From contig NC_044568.1 in assembly GCF_007565055.1 (NCBI RefSeq), positions 18,902,488-18,966,487 of the forward strand: a stretch of 64,000 bases of DNA, written 5' to 3'. The first letter of the stretch is position 1. Each line of letters begins with the position of its first letter. Below are positions 1 through 11,731 of the stretch, one piece after another. The DNA comes from Rhinopithecus roxellana (Eukaryota > Chordata > Mammalia > Primates > Cercopithecidae). A program made the translations under genes and the position numbers. Below the pieces are notes generated by a model, which saw only the letters and a list, made by a program, of their open reading frames with translations, ran no database searches and was not told the DNA's origin.

Positions 1-221
1 TGCAACCTCCACCTCCTGGTTCAAGCAATTCTCCTGCCTCAGCCTCCCAAGTAGCTGGGACTACAGGCGCCCGCCACCACACCCGGCTAATTTTTTTGTA
101 TTTTTAGTAGAGACGGCGTTTCACCGTGTTAGCCAGGATGGTCTCGATCTCCTGACCTCGTGATCCTCCCGCCTCGGCCCCCCAAAGTGCTGGGATTACA
201 GGCAGGAACCACCATGCCCAG
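1..221 (-). mobile_element. Alu, cut by the left edge
   Basis: Antisense Alu from TGCAACCTCCACCTCC to the GGCTGGGCATGG complement; its A-tail end is outside the window. Confidence 0.9.
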
Positions 222-316
222 CTATTTTAAAGTTTTGTACTTTGTTCGTTATGGATTTTTGTTTTACATGAATTCTGATGTTTTAAAAATATTGAATGAA
301 AATACTATTTATCATG

Positions 317-582
317 ACCTGGGCATGGTGGCTCATGCCTATAATCCCAGCAGTTTGAGAGACCAAAGCAGGCAGATTGCTTGAGGCCAGGAGTTGGAGA
401 CCAGCCTGGGAAACATGGGGAAGACCCTGTCTCTACAAAAAACACAAAAATTAGCTGGGCGTGGTGGTGCACGCCTCTGGTCCCAGGTACTCAGGAGGCT
501 CAGGCAGGAGGACTGCTTGGGCCCAGGAGGTGCAGGTTGCAGTGAGCTGAGACGGAGCCACTGCGCTCCAGCTGGGGCGATC
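317..582 (+). mobile_element. Alu, 3'-truncated
   Basis: Sense Alu from GACCTGGGCATGGTGGCTCA; it stops after CACTGCGCTCCAGC without an A-tail. Confidence 0.88.
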
Positions 583-1338
583 CTCCTCCCTGCCGGTCTC
601 TGCGCCGCGAAGCCTCTGACCAGTGTTCCCTCCTGCTCCTCCCAGCAGGCCTAGTTTAGCCCCAGTGCTCAGCCCACTGTCCCCCAGAACCCCAGACACC
701 GCCTAGCCCTGGGACTGAGACTTTTCGGACAGGGCACCACCTGGGAACTGTGTTTCCGGGAGCCCTCGGACAACTTCAGTGTGCTCTGCCGAGGCCTAGA
801 AAGGCCCCGGTTCCAAGGACATGTCCAGCTGCTTGGCCTGAAATCTGTAGCTGCAGTGTGGGTCCCTGTGGCGCTGGAGGGCTGCAGGGCGGGGGTGCAG
901 ACCCCTCAGCGTTAGAGCAGGCGTCAGGGACACACCTGGGCTGTGCAGCAGCTTCTGAAACGCCCAGATGTTTTCCCTATGGCAAGCCACGTGAGATGAT
1001 TTGTATGCGGAAAGAGGTGCTTCATGAGAATGCACTATTTGAATGACTGTTTTCTTGCTTGCAGATCTAGGCCCCGGGTCCCGAGGGAGGTGGTAGCAAT
1101 TAATAACAGCAGCAGCACAGCAAGGGCTGACAGCCACTCACCACTCATCCTGTGCTGGGCCTGCTCGCAGCCTGCTGTCCTTCCATCCAGGCTCTAGCCC
1201 CACCCCTGGGTCTGGGATCCCAGCTTCTTACTATGCCTCCGCCTAGCCCAGACAGCAACGCCCAGTCACTGGGTGTCCGGCCTTCCATCCCACCCACCCT
1301 GGCAGGGAATGTGCTGGTTACTTATTGAACATGAGAAG
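583..1338. other. Unassigned sequence upstream of the DPEP1 start exon
   Basis: This is moderately GC-rich single-copy-looking DNA between an Alu and the DPEP1 start exon. It contains only short chance reading frames. It probably lies in a DPEP1 5' intron or the proximal upstream region. Confidence 0.5.
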
Positions 1339-1510
1339 CTATAAACAGGACAACAGCCAGCTGTCATCACTTCCACCCAATGCCTCTGGTGCCTCTTCTG
1401 GCAGGCAGAGTGACTCCTCACAGCCTGAAACTCGTCCTCCTGCACAGGCCGGCCAGGCCAGCACAGAGGCACCAGGGCAGCAGCGCACGCAGGTCCCCGG
1501 GGACCCCGCC
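1339..1510 (+). promoter_or_regulatory. DPEP1: DPEP1 5' untranslated sequence with a possible TATA-like element
   Basis: CTATAAA lies at 1339-1345, about 165 bases before the start codon. This could be a proximal core promoter, but human DPEP1 also uses 5' untranslated exons much further upstream. The sequence just before the ATG could equally be the end of a spliced 5' UTR exon; a possible acceptor CAG ends near 1491. Transcript data would decide. Confidence 0.25.
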
Positions 1511-3795
1511 ATGTGGACCAGATGGTGGCTCTGGCCCCTTGTGGCCGTCTGCACTGCAGACTTCTTCCGGGACGAGGCAGAGAGGATCATGAGGGACTCC
1601 CCTGTCATTGATGGGTGAGTGCCCACCTAAGCCAGGTGCTTAGGGAACCAGGACTGGGAACTGGGGCTGGGGGAGCCGGGCTGGGGGAGCCGGGGCTGGG
1701 GGAGCCGGGGCTGGGGGAGCCGGGCTGGGGGAGCCGGGCTGGGGAGCTGGGGGTGTGCCCTTGGCTTGGGGCTCAGTTTCTGTGATGGGGCCCTTGCCCT
1801 TTCCTGACCCCTGCTTCTTTGTGGGGTCTCTCAGGGCCCCCAAGACTTCAACAGATGAAGGTCTGCAGGGTCAGGGCAGGAGGGAGGCAAGGCCCCAGCT
1901 CCCTGGCCCCGAAGCTCAGAGTGAGCTCTGTGCCTGGAGACGCTGAGGCCCTGCACCCCGTCTCTCCCTGTGCCTCATCTTCTCCCGAAAGCTGCAGGTG
2001 TGGGTGGTGCCCTACAGGCTCTCTCAGAGCCAGCATCTTTTTGGCTGTCTTCCCACTCCCCCTGGCCTGCCTTCTCCTGGGGGGAGGCCCGTGCGGCTCG
2101 GCCCCTGTCTGTGCTGCCCTGAGTGCCCGCCTGGCCCCACCCCGACCTCGCTGGGGTGCGGGGTCATCTGCTTCTCTCCTGGTCTCCGCAGGGTGGAGAT
2201 TCCCACTGCCCAGGAATCTGACCCTCCTCCCCACCCCTTCCTGGCCCAGTGCCCCAACACTGGGTCTCCATGGAGGCCTCCTGCTTCCAGGCTCCAGATC
2301 AGGGTCCACACTGGCTCTGCGTTGGCGGGGGAGGGTCACTGAGAGTTCGCCCTGTGTCTGGCACAGTGTCTCCTCCTGGAAGATGCCTCTGGGCTTTGCT
2401 GGGGAAAAACTCTGTGAACAAAGTAGGGAAACCTGATGTCTTGTTGTGTAAGAACTTCAGGAAACAGGCCAGGCTGGGCAGTTCACGCCTGTGATCCCAG
2501 CACTTTGGGAGGCCAAGGCGGGCGGATCACCTGAGGTCAGGAGCTCAAGACCATCCTGGCCAACATGGCAAAACCCCCTCTCTACTAAAAATACAAAAAA
2601 TTAGCCAGGTGTGGTGGTGGTCGCCTGTAGTCCCAGCTACTCAGGAGGCTGACGCAGGAGAATCACTTGAACTCGGGAGGCGGAGGCTGCAGTGAGCCGA
2701 GATCGGGCCACTGCACTCCAGCCTGGACAACAGAGCGAGACTCCGTCTCAAATTAAAAAAACTTAAGGGAGCAGAGGCAGCTCCAGAAAGGGAGCCGAGG
2801 GTGGTCCCACGCATCCTCATGGTTTAAAATGGTCACGCCAGCTCCAGCCCTCACATCTGTACGCCGGCCAGCAGGGAGGAAGGAGAGATAAAGAAGGGAA
2901 AAAGGACAAGCAGCAGGTGACTGTCAGGGTCAGGTTTTTGTTTTGAGATAGAGTCTCTGTCGCCTGTCATCCAGGCTGGAGTGCAATGGTATGATCTGGG
3001 CTCACTACAACCTCCACCTCCCAGGTTGAAGTGATTCTCCTGCTACAGCCTCCTGAGTAGCTGGGATTACAGGCGCCCACCAACATGCCCCGCTAATTTT
3101 TTTGGTATTTTTAGTGGAGGCGGGGTTTCACCATGTTGGCAAGGCTGGTCTCGAACTCCTGACCTCAAATGATCCACCCGTCTCGGCCTCCCAAAGTGCT
3201 CGGATTCCAGGCACGAGCCACCACGCCCGGCCAGGGGTCAGTTGTTAGAAGCTGTTACAGGACCCACCTTCATCCCTGGGCCATGGCCAACGACACAGGG
3301 GCAGGAAGTAACTTCAATCCAGACGGCTGTGTGCCCGCTAAAAATGGGGGGTTTTAAAGTTACAAAGTAAAAGAGGAGAATGGGTCCTGGGGGCAGCCAG
3401 CAGTCTCCCCTACAAACAGCTGCCTGAGTGTGTGCTTCCTGCAATTCCAGCACTTTCCAGCACTCCTTGGAGCAGGATGTCAGTTTCCATATCCCAGCTA
3501 AGGGCACTGCCCCAGCTGCCCAGATAAGGAGGGTGGGTCTGATTAGCTGCAGTTTGACCTGGCCATGAGGCAGGCAGGGCCCGTGTCCCACTGAGAAACC
3601 AGAGGCCCCACCTTCCCATCGTTTTCTCCAGTAGGAGTGGAGAGGGCTGGCCAGGCACGGCGACCCACACCTGTGGTCCCAGCACTTTGGGAGACTAAGG
3701 TGGGAGGATCACTTGAGCCCAGAAGGTTGGGGGCTGCAGTGAGCTGTGACTGCACCCCTGCCCTCCAGCCTGGGCAACAGAGTGAGACTCTGTCT

Positions 3796-3840
<45 letters not shown>

Positions 3841-6800
3841 GGGGCTGCAGGAGGAGGAGGGAGGGGAGAGCAGACAGCTGCCCCGTTGCAGCCTCTCCCT
3901 CCAAGGGTGGCTGCTGGGAATTCCTACCCATCCCAGGCTAATGTCTGAGATGGGCCGCCTGTGTCCTCAGGCCAAGGAGTAAAGTCTCCTGGGAACCCTG
4001 CCTAGCCCCACCCAGGACAGTGCCCAGCGTAGGGCTGCACCCTAGCAATGAGGCTGCTGCCCAGGCAGGGTCCCTGGCTGGAGCTCATTCCCACTGCCCT
4101 CAGCAAATGCGTCCTGAGCACCCGCTCTGTGCTGAGGGCTGGGGAGAGGCGCGTGCCAGTGCAGGCTGTCATGTGGACTCACTGTGGCCAGAGACAACCT
4201 CGCTGTTGCAGGAGTTTTGGGAGACACTCACACCAGCATCAGGCCTGTGCCCGCCCATCTGCCCAGGGGCGGGGCCAGAAAGTGTGCCATGATGAGCTTG
4301 GGGGCACCAGCCCAGGGGAGGTCAGGAGCGACTGGAACCCAGGAAGGGCAGAGCCCTCCCCTCGTTTCCTCGAGGAGCTCCGTGGTGCATTTGCCTTGGA
4401 AAAGCTCGTGTGGGCCTGTAGATTTCGGCTGGGTGGCCGAGAGCAGGGCCCACGGCTGGAAACGATGAACACTGTTAGTCCTCTGCCTCTCCCAGCTGCC
4501 CTGCAAGGAAGGCACCAAGACACCTTCATATTCCAGATGGGGAAACTGAGGCACAGAGGGGCGGGTCTGGAAACTGGATACGGAGGGGCCCCTGTGGCCC
4601 CATCCCAGCACACACCCTCCAAGGGTGTCCCCCTGAGACAGGGGCGCAGCCCACATCACAGGAAGGAGTCTGAGGCCCCAGACCCAGTGACGGGAAAGGG
4701 GAACCCCAAGCATTGCCCAGGGTTGGGGGTCAGGCTCCAGCCCCTTCCCAACGTCCTTGCAGCCTCCAGGTCACGGGATCAGGGACGAGGGCTGTCTGGG
4801 GCTGCAGTGGGGCCTGGTCGATCCCAGGAGTCAGATCTGCTGGTTGAAACACAGATCATAACCGAGAGCCTACCCTGGGCCTGAGATGTGATTCTTTTTT
4901 TCTTTTTTTCTTTTTTTTTTTTTTGAGATAGAGTCTCGCTCTGTCACCCAGATTGGAGTGCCGTGGCGCCATCTCGGCTCACTGCAAACTCCGCCTCTGG
5001 GGTTCACGCCATTCTCCTGCCTCAGCCTCCCGAGTAGCTGGGACTACAGGCACCTGCCACCTCGCCCAGCTAGTTTTTTGTATTTTTTTTTTTAGTAGAG
5101 ACGGGGTTTCACCATGTTAGCCAGGATGGTCTCGATCTCCTGACCTCGTGATCCGCCCATCTCGGCCTCCCAAAGTGCTGGGATTACAGGCTTGAGCTAC
5201 TGCACCCGGCCATTTTTTTGTATTTTTAGTAGAGACAGGGTTTCACCGTGTTAGCCAGAATGGTCTCGATCTCCTGATCTAATGATCCACCCGCCTCAGC
5301 CTCCCAAAGTGCTGGGATTACAGGCATGAGCCACCGCGCCCGGCCTGAGAATTGCGTTTCTAATGAGAGTGGATTCCCTGTGCTCCTGGTCTCTGTCAGG
5401 CGCTGCTGGGCAGCTGGATTCGGTCCCTCTGAGACCCTCCCTCGGTCACCAGCTCTGACAGCACCAGCTCCCCCTTCCTCTGTGTTCCCCTTCCTTCTCC
5501 TTACGAGAGCTCCCACCCTCACCGCCAGCTCCTGGGAAAACCTTGGAGAGCCTCAGTCCTTTGGAAGTTTAGAAGGATCTGATTGGAGTTTGGGTGCAGG
5601 GCTCTTCCCTGGAGACAGAGGCAGTAGAGAGGCCTAGGTGGCCCCCAAAGCCTGTACCTGACGCTCCCCAGAAGGATGGGAGTGCCAGGCCCCCCAAGGA
5701 CAGGCCATTCCAGTTATCCAGCCACCCACCGTATTCCCCAAGAGACAATTGGATTTTTAAACTGAAAACTCTCAGAAACAGTATCACCCCCAGGCCCTTG
5801 CCCCTTTGCCCATGTCTCCAATGCTGTCCATTGACGTCATTTGACTGGTTGTGTACCCTCAGACAATGTGTCCTCCCCCCAGCCTCCTCCACAGAGAAAG
5901 GCCCTGGAAGGGATGGGCTATCCAGCTCCCTGAGCTCCTGGCTCGCGGCTCCCTGCCCTGGGGGTGGACACAGGTGGGAAGTGCAGCCCTTGCACAGGTG
6001 TGTTCAGGTGGCCAGTGATCCGTCACCCCTGCGGCCTGGACTTCAGTCCAGCACCTGCCATGAGGAGCAGGAAGTGGGGAGCACAGCCCGGAGTTCAGGA
6101 GCTTGCAAGCCCCCAGGTCCCAGTGGCCTCTCTGACTGCCTGGCCTCCCCCCGGCGACTCCAGGCACAACGACCTGCCCTGGCAGCTGCTGGGTATGTTC
6201 AACAACCGGCTGCAGGACGCGAGGGCCAACCTGACCACCTTGGCCGACACACACACCAACATCCCCAAGCTGAGGGCTGGCTTCGTGGGAGGTCAGGTAC
6301 CGCCCACCCTGCCCTGCATTCACCCTGCGTGGGGTCATCCCGTCTCCTACCTTGGGCCTGGCTACAGTGTGGCCGTCCCTGTGGCGTTGTTCCTCCAGGG
6401 TCCCTCAGCGCCACAGGCCCTTGTAGAGACAGACACCCAGGCCAAGGGAGGGCTTCCCAGGGGGTGGGAAACCAGACTCCCACAGGCATGTGGGGGGTGG
6501 GCTGAGACCTGGCTGCATCAGCTCCTGGTACCCCCTGTGGCCCCCAGTTCTGGTCCGTGTACACGCCCTGCGACACCCAGAACAAAGACGCCGTGCGGAG
6601 GACGCTGGAGCAGATGGATGTGGTCCACCGCATGTGCCAGATGTACCCTGAGACCTTCCTGTATGTCACCAGCAGTGCAGGTGGGGTCCTGACCTGGACC
6701 CTCCAGGTCCTGCGTCCTCCCACCCAGCCCTCATCCTGAGCAGCAGGTACTGATCAGGACACCTCCCCTCCAGACGCCAGGTGCCCACTCCCCTGCACCC

Positions 6801-8804
6801 CGACTCTCCCTGCAGGCATCCGGCAGGCCTTCCGGGAAGGGAAGGTGGCCAGCCTGATCGGTGTGGAGGGCGGCCACTCCATTGACAGCAGTCTGGGCGT
6901 CCTGCGGGCGCTCTATCAGCTGGGCATGCGGTACCTGACCCTCACCCACAACTGCAACACGCCCTGGTGTGTGACTCCCCATGGGAGGCCCTCGGGCTGT
7001 GGTCAGGAGGGAGGGGCAGACACTCCCTGCCACCCTCCTGAGCCCATCCCCTCTGCCTATGAGTCCCAGGCCGGACCTCGCCTGCTGGGCTGATGGGAGG
7101 CCGAGACCACCGCTCACCCCTTGGGCACCTGTCTTTTGTTCCCGCAGGGCTGACAACTGGCTGGTGGACACGGGAGACAGCAAGCCCCAGAGCCAAGGCC
7201 TGTCACCCTTTGGGCAGGTGAGTGGGGTGGGAGGGGCTGGTCACCCCCGAGGAGAAGGCAGAGGCCCTGGAGGGTGACCGGAGCAATGAATCTCCCCACG
7301 TGGGACCTCAGTGTCCTCATTTGTAGAATGGAGCTGGCAAGGCCGGGCGCGGTGGCTCAAGCCTGTAATCCCAGCACTTTGGGAGGCCGAGACGGGCGGA
7401 TCACAAGGTCAGGAGATCGAGACCATCCTGGCTAACATGGTGAAACCCCGTCTCTACTAAAAAATACAAAAAACTAGCCGGGCGAGGTGGCGGCTCCTGT
7501 AGTCCCAGCTACTCGGGAGGCTGAGGCAGGAGAATGCCGGGAACCCGGGAGGCGGAGCTTGCAGTGAGCTGAGATCCGGCCACTGCACTCCAGCCTGGGC
7601 GACAGAGCAAGACTCCATCTCAAAAAAAAAAAGAATGGAGCTGGCAGCCATCCCCCCAGGGTGGGTGCTGAGCCCTGAGTGGCCCCAGACTTCCAGCCAT
7701 GAAGGATGATGACTCACACCTGGTCCAGCCTGTCCACCTCCTCAGCCCCAACCCTGGGGTCTGTGAGGGTGGACGGAGCCCTGTCTTCCCAGCGTGTGGT
7801 GAAGGAGCTGAACCGTCTTGGAGTCCTCATCGACTTGGCTCACGTGTCTGTGGCCACCATGAAGGCCACCCTGCAGCTGTCCAGAGCCCCAGTCATCTTC
7901 AGCCACTCCTCGGCCTACAGCGTGTGTGCAAGCCGGCGCAACGTGCCTGACGACGTCCTGAGGCTGGTGGTGAGGGCCAAGAGAGCCACCCCCACCCCAC
8001 CTCCCTGGGCAGGCCCTCCTGGCTCTCAGCTCCACCCTGTCTTCCTGTGCAGAAACAGACAGACAGCCTGGTGATGGTGAATTTCTACAACAATTACATT
8101 TCCTGCACCAACAAGGCCAACCTGTCCCAAGTGGCCGGTAGGTGGGGTGTGAGTGGCCAAGGGGACTGAAGCGGGAGGGCCTCACTCAGGACCCATACCT
8201 GTTGCTCCCTGGACAGACCATCTGGATCACATCAAGGAGGTGGCAGGAGCCAGAGCTGTGGGCTTTGGTGGGGACTTTGACGGTGTTTCAAGGTAAGGGG
8301 GTGAGAGCTCTGTCCTGTGGATGAGCCGAGAGGTTCATGACCCCGTCAGAGGGATGAGGCAGCTGGAGGAGGGACGTGTGTCCTAGTGTGGGGGCCCAGG
8401 TTCTCCTGGCCTCAACACAGGGTCCCTGAGGGGCTGGAGGACGTCTCCAAGTATCCAGACCTGATCGCTGAGCTGCTCAGGAGGAACTGGACAGAGGCGG
8501 AGGTCAAGGGTGCATTGGCCAACAACCTGCTGAGGGTCTTCGAGGCTGTGGAGCAGGTGAGGATGGGGTGGCCACCTGAGTGCGCCCCCCCAACCGCCAG
8601 CAGACAGGCTGCCCCACCTGTGTCTGTCCCCAGGCCAGCAACCCCACGCAGGCTCCCGAGGAGGAGCCCATCCCGCGGGACGAGCTGGGTGGCTCCTGCA
8701 GGACGTATTACGGCTACCCCTCCGGGGCCTCCAACCTCCATCGCCAGTGGGGGTTCCTGCTGGCCTCCCTCGCTCCCCTGGTCCTCTGTCTGTGTCTCCT
8801 GTGA
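1511..8804 (+). CDS. DPEP1: DPEP1, membrane (renal) dipeptidase 1, complete coding region in ten exons
   Basis: Coding exons: 1511-1614, 6164-6296, 6548-6680, 6816-6966, 7148-7217, 7793-7969, 8053-8137, 8217-8292, 8421-8556 and 8634-8804. All introns are GT-AG and the join is 1236 nt (411 residues plus TGA), the human length. The protein is a GPI-anchored zinc ectoenzyme that hydrolyses dipeptides, leukotriene D4, Cys-Gly and carbapenems. Visible are a signal peptide (about residues 1-16, WWLWPLVAV core), the metal ligands H36 and D38 (GHNDL), E141 (GVEGGHS), H214 (DLAHVS) and H235 (FSHSS), and catalytic H168 and D304 (GGDFDG). C377 (GGSCRT) matches the interchain disulfide Cys, S385 the known GPI attachment site, followed by a hydrophobic tail ending LCLCLL. 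Sequons NLT57, NLS279 and NWT332 are present, but the human NLT at 358 reads NPT. No frame breaks were seen. Functional roles come from knowledge of the family. Confidence 0.97.
1662..1752. repeat. Short G-rich minisatellite in DPEP1 intron 1
   Basis: About six tandem copies of a 14-16 base unit (GGGCTGGGGGAGCC) start some 50 bases after the first coding exon. The G-runs could support G-quadruplexes on the RNA-like strand. Confidence 0.85.
2468..2762 (+). mobile_element. Alu in DPEP1 intron 1
   Basis: Full-length sense Alu from GCCAGGCTGGGCAG to an A-rich tail. Confidence 0.93.
2934..3232 (-). mobile_element. Alu in DPEP1 intron 1
   Basis: Full-length antisense Alu from TTTTTGTTTTGAGATAGAGT to CACGCCCGGCC. 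Confidence 0.93.
3646..3835 (+). mobile_element. Internally deleted Alu with long A-tail
   Basis: A sense Alu of about 135 bases plus a 40-base A run. The central portion is missing, so it is a monomer-like or deleted copy. Confidence 0.88.
4893..5212 (-). mobile_element. Alu in DPEP1 intron 1
   Basis: Full-length antisense Alu. Confidence 0.93.
5213..5345 (-). mobile_element. Partial Alu directly abutting the previous one
   Basis: The antisense 5' half (TTTTTTTGTATTTTTAGTAG to CGCGCCCGGCC) repeats the left part of the neighbouring Alu head to tail. It probably arose by unequal exchange or a partial duplication. Confidence 0.88.
7341..7631 (+). mobile_element. Young AluY, Old World monkey type, in DPEP1 intron 5
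   Basis: Full-length sense copy with GGCTCAAGCCTG and GAGATCCGGCCACTGC. A perfect 15-base target duplication, AGAATGGAGCTGGCA, lies at 7325-7339 and 7632-7646. Confidence 0.96.
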
Positions 8805-9020
8805 AAGCTGGGAGACCAGAGCCCCCTTTAGGGCTCCTGGAGTTCAGGGAAGACCTGCTCATCCAGGACTCCAGATGCCAGGAACCCTACTGCCCGCATG
8901 CAAGGACCAGCATCTCCTGAGCGGGTGTCTGGGCTTACCTGGGGGGCAGGATACCTGGGGACAGCTCAGGACACATACACACACAGTAGGCCCTCAATAA
9001 AAGCAACATCCCTTCACATC
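8805..9020 (+). other. DPEP1: DPEP1 3' UTR and poly(A) signal
   Basis: A short 3' UTR follows the TGA at 8802-8804. A canonical AATAAA at 8996-9001 predicts cleavage around 9015-9025. The exact cleavage site is not visible. Confidence 0.85.
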
Positions 9021-9204
9021 CGGGGGTACGTGTCGTCGGCATCCAGCCCAGGAGGGGTGTGAAAATGGCTCCTGGTTGGACCTGGGGTGCAGGAGTGCCT
9101 GAGTCTTCGGTTCAGGCCAGAAGGACTCAGGAGCTGTGAAGAGGGCTTTGTACAGATGCTGCTTGAACATCTTTCAGGACACAGTCTAGGCTCCAGTAGG
9201 CACC

Positions 9205-9825
9205 TCCAGCCACACACTGGTGCACACACACACACCCCACCCCTGTACACACACATCCCTGCACACACGCACACCAGCCCTGCACACACACCCCTGCACA
9301 CACAGTAGCCCTGCACACACACAAGCCTTGCACACACCCCACCCTGCACACACACCCCTGCACACACGCACCCCACCCTGGCACACACCCCTGCATACAC
9401 CCCTGCACACACCCCCCACCCATCCACACACCCCTGCACACACACACCAGCCCTGCACACACGCATACCTCTGCACACACACACCAGCCCTGCACACAAG
9501 CCTTGCACATACCCCACTCCTGCACATACCCCAGCCCTGCACACACACCCCTGCACACACACCTCGCCACCCCTGCACTCACACCCCACCCCTGCACACA
9601 CACCCCCACCCCTGCACACACCCCTGCACATGCACACACACCCCTGCACACACCCCCCACCCATCCACACACCCCTGCACACACACACACCAGCCCTGTA
9701 CACACATCCCTGCACACATGCATACCAGCCCTGCACACATACAAGCCTTGCACACACCCCACTCCTGCACATATCCCAGCCCTGCACACATACCCCTGCA
9801 CACACACCCCACCCCTGCTCATTCT
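9205..9825. repeat. CA-rich minisatellite downstream of DPEP1
   Basis: About 600 bases are made of imperfect units such as CCCTGCACACACA, with larger shared blocks (for example CCCACCCATCCACACACC twice, about 240 bases apart), so there is some higher-order structure. Open frames in several frames on both strands are low-complexity artefacts. The array begins about 190 bases after the DPEP1 poly(A) site. Confidence 0.92.
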
Positions 9826-9890
9826 GATTCTGTAAACATGGCTAAGGGCCTAGGAATCTGTACTGGCAGAACCATTCCCTTTATCCAGCC

Positions 9891-10172
9891 TTTTTTTTTG
9901 AGATGGAATCTTGCTCTGTCGCCCAGGCTGGAGTGCAGTGGTGTGATCTTGGCTCACTACAACATCTGCCTCCCAAGTTCAAGTAATTCTCCTGCCTCAG
10001 CCTCCTGAGTAGCTGGGACTACAGATGTGCCCCACCACACCCAGTTAATTTTAGTAGAGACAGGGTTTCACCATGTTGCTCAGGCTGGTTTCCAACACCT
10101 GACTTCAGGTGATCCGCCCGCCTCAGCCTCCCACAGTGCTGGGATTACAGGCATGAGCCACTGTGCCCGGCC
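9891..10172 (-). mobile_element. Alu downstream of DPEP1
   Basis: Antisense, nearly full length, ending CTGTGCCCGGCC. Confidence 0.93.
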
Positions 10173-10551
10173 CAGCCTCTTATGGCAAATGGGGAGGCAG
10201 GGTCTGAGTCAGGGTGGCCCTAGGGCTCCCTTCCACTGTGGGCAGCAGAACCAGGCCAACCACAAGGACAGATGTGGTCCAGGTGTGAGCTGCCCAGCAC
10301 CAGGTCCTCCTCGGTGGAGCCTAGGGCTCAGTGCCTTCCCATATGGGCCTCCAAGGGTTCGTCTTGAAATGCACACAGGGCAGGATAGGATCCCCCACAC
10401 TGCTGCTGCCCCACCCTGGAGGGCCCTGGGGTTGAGGGAACCGCCTGCACAGCCCCCATCTCCCTCAGCTTCTGTTAGTGAGGAAGTGTGAAGCCATTGG
10501 GCCCAGGTCACTTCCAGATCTGACTTCGTAGGGAGAAGGCTGGGTGGAGGT

Positions 10552-10748
10552 GACCACAGCATCGGGGGTGCAGGCGGGGCGACCACAGCATGGGGGGTGC
10601 GGGCGGGGCAACCACAGTGTGGGGGTTGCGGGCGGGGCGACCACAGCGTCCGGGGTGGAGGTGGGGTGACCACAGCATGGGGGGGTGCCGGTGTGGCGAC
10701 CATGGCATCGGGGGTGCGGGTGGGGCGACCACACGGGGGTGCAGGAAG
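10552..10748. repeat. 29-bp minisatellite, about seven units
   Basis: Seven imperfect copies of a unit starting GACCACAGCATGGGGG and ending GGGCGGGGC are arranged head to tail; the last is truncated. The GC-rich array lies in the DPEP1-CHMP1A intergenic region. Confidence 0.9.
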
Positions 10749-11030
10749 GGTGAGAGGCTTCACTCCCCACTGGCCAGGCCTTGGCTGGGGGCCCTGAGTT
10801 GAGGACCAGGAGCTCCGGCGTCTGTGCCCTTCCATGAAGCAGTAGCCCCCACAGGTGGCTCTGAAGCCTCCAGAAGGGATGTGTGCTGATCTTCCAGGAT
10901 CCGCTTATCAATAATCGTCCTGTCTGTTCCCCTCCCAGCCTGGCATTTTCCTTCTGGGACTGGAGACTCCGGGGGTCCCTGGTGGGCTGCAGGCTGCAGG
11001 GGTATTAAGCCTAATTTTATTAACAATATT

Positions 11031-11725
11031 TATAGGGTCCAGCCCTACAGGGTCTGTGGGTTTTTCTCCTCCTATGTGGAGATGAGAGATCATAGAAATA
11101 AAGACACAAAACAAAGAAGAAAAGGCAGCTGGGCCCAGGGGACCACTATCACCTAGACGTGGAGACTGGTAGTTGCCCCGAATGCCAGGCTGTGCTGATA
11201 TTGGATACAAGGCAAAAGGGGCAGGGTAAGGAGTGAGAGCCATCTCCAATGATAGGTAAGGTCACGTGAGTCACGTGTCCACTGGACAGGAGGCCCTCCC
11301 CTGTTCGGCAGCCGAGGCGGAGAGAGAGGACAGCTTACACCGTTATTTCTTCTATGCATTTCAGAGACTTTTAGTACTTTCACTAATTCTGCTGCTGCTA
11401 TCTGGAAGGTGGAGCCAGGTGTACAGGGTGGAACATGAAAGTGAAACGGGCGTGACCGCTGAAGTACAGCATCACAGGGAGACGCTCAGGCCTCCGGAGG
11501 GCTGTGGGCCGGTCTGACTGATGTCCCGCCCTCCACAAGAGGCGTGAAGCAGACAAGGATTATTACAATATTAGCATAAACAGTAATGCTACAAACTGAT
11601 AGTTAATAACGTATCATCATAACTATCATCTATTTCTAGTGTAACTATTCTTACATATTTATTATACTGGAACAGCGAGTGCCCTCGGTCTCTCGCCTTG
11701 GCACCTGCGTGGCTTGCCGCCCACA
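11031..11725. mobile_element. Solo retroviral LTR, probably ERV class II (HERV-K-like)
   Basis: The block from TATAGGGTCCAGCC to GCCGCCCACA resembles class II endogenous retrovirus LTRs that I recognise by their GGTCCAGCCCTACAGGGTC and CTCGGTCTCTCGCC motifs. It ends in CA and is flanked by a near-perfect 6-bp target duplication (aatatt 11025-11030, agtatt 11726-11731), the length expected for class II. No internal viral genes adjoin it. The subfamily is not assigned and orientation is uncertain. Confidence 0.6.
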
Positions 11726-11731
11726 AGTATT

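Noticed and set aside
4048..4884. 278-residue frame in DPEP1 intron 1
   Set aside because: No recognisable domain, low-complexity composition, and it lies inside an intron of an intact gene.
5594..6505. 303-residue frame overlapping DPEP1 exon 2
   Set aside because: It runs through exon and intron in a different frame from the true protein.
9014..10008. Several 130-260 residue Cys/Gly- or His/Thr-rich frames on both strands
   Set aside because: They are translations of the CA-rich minisatellite, open in several frames with no conserved composition.
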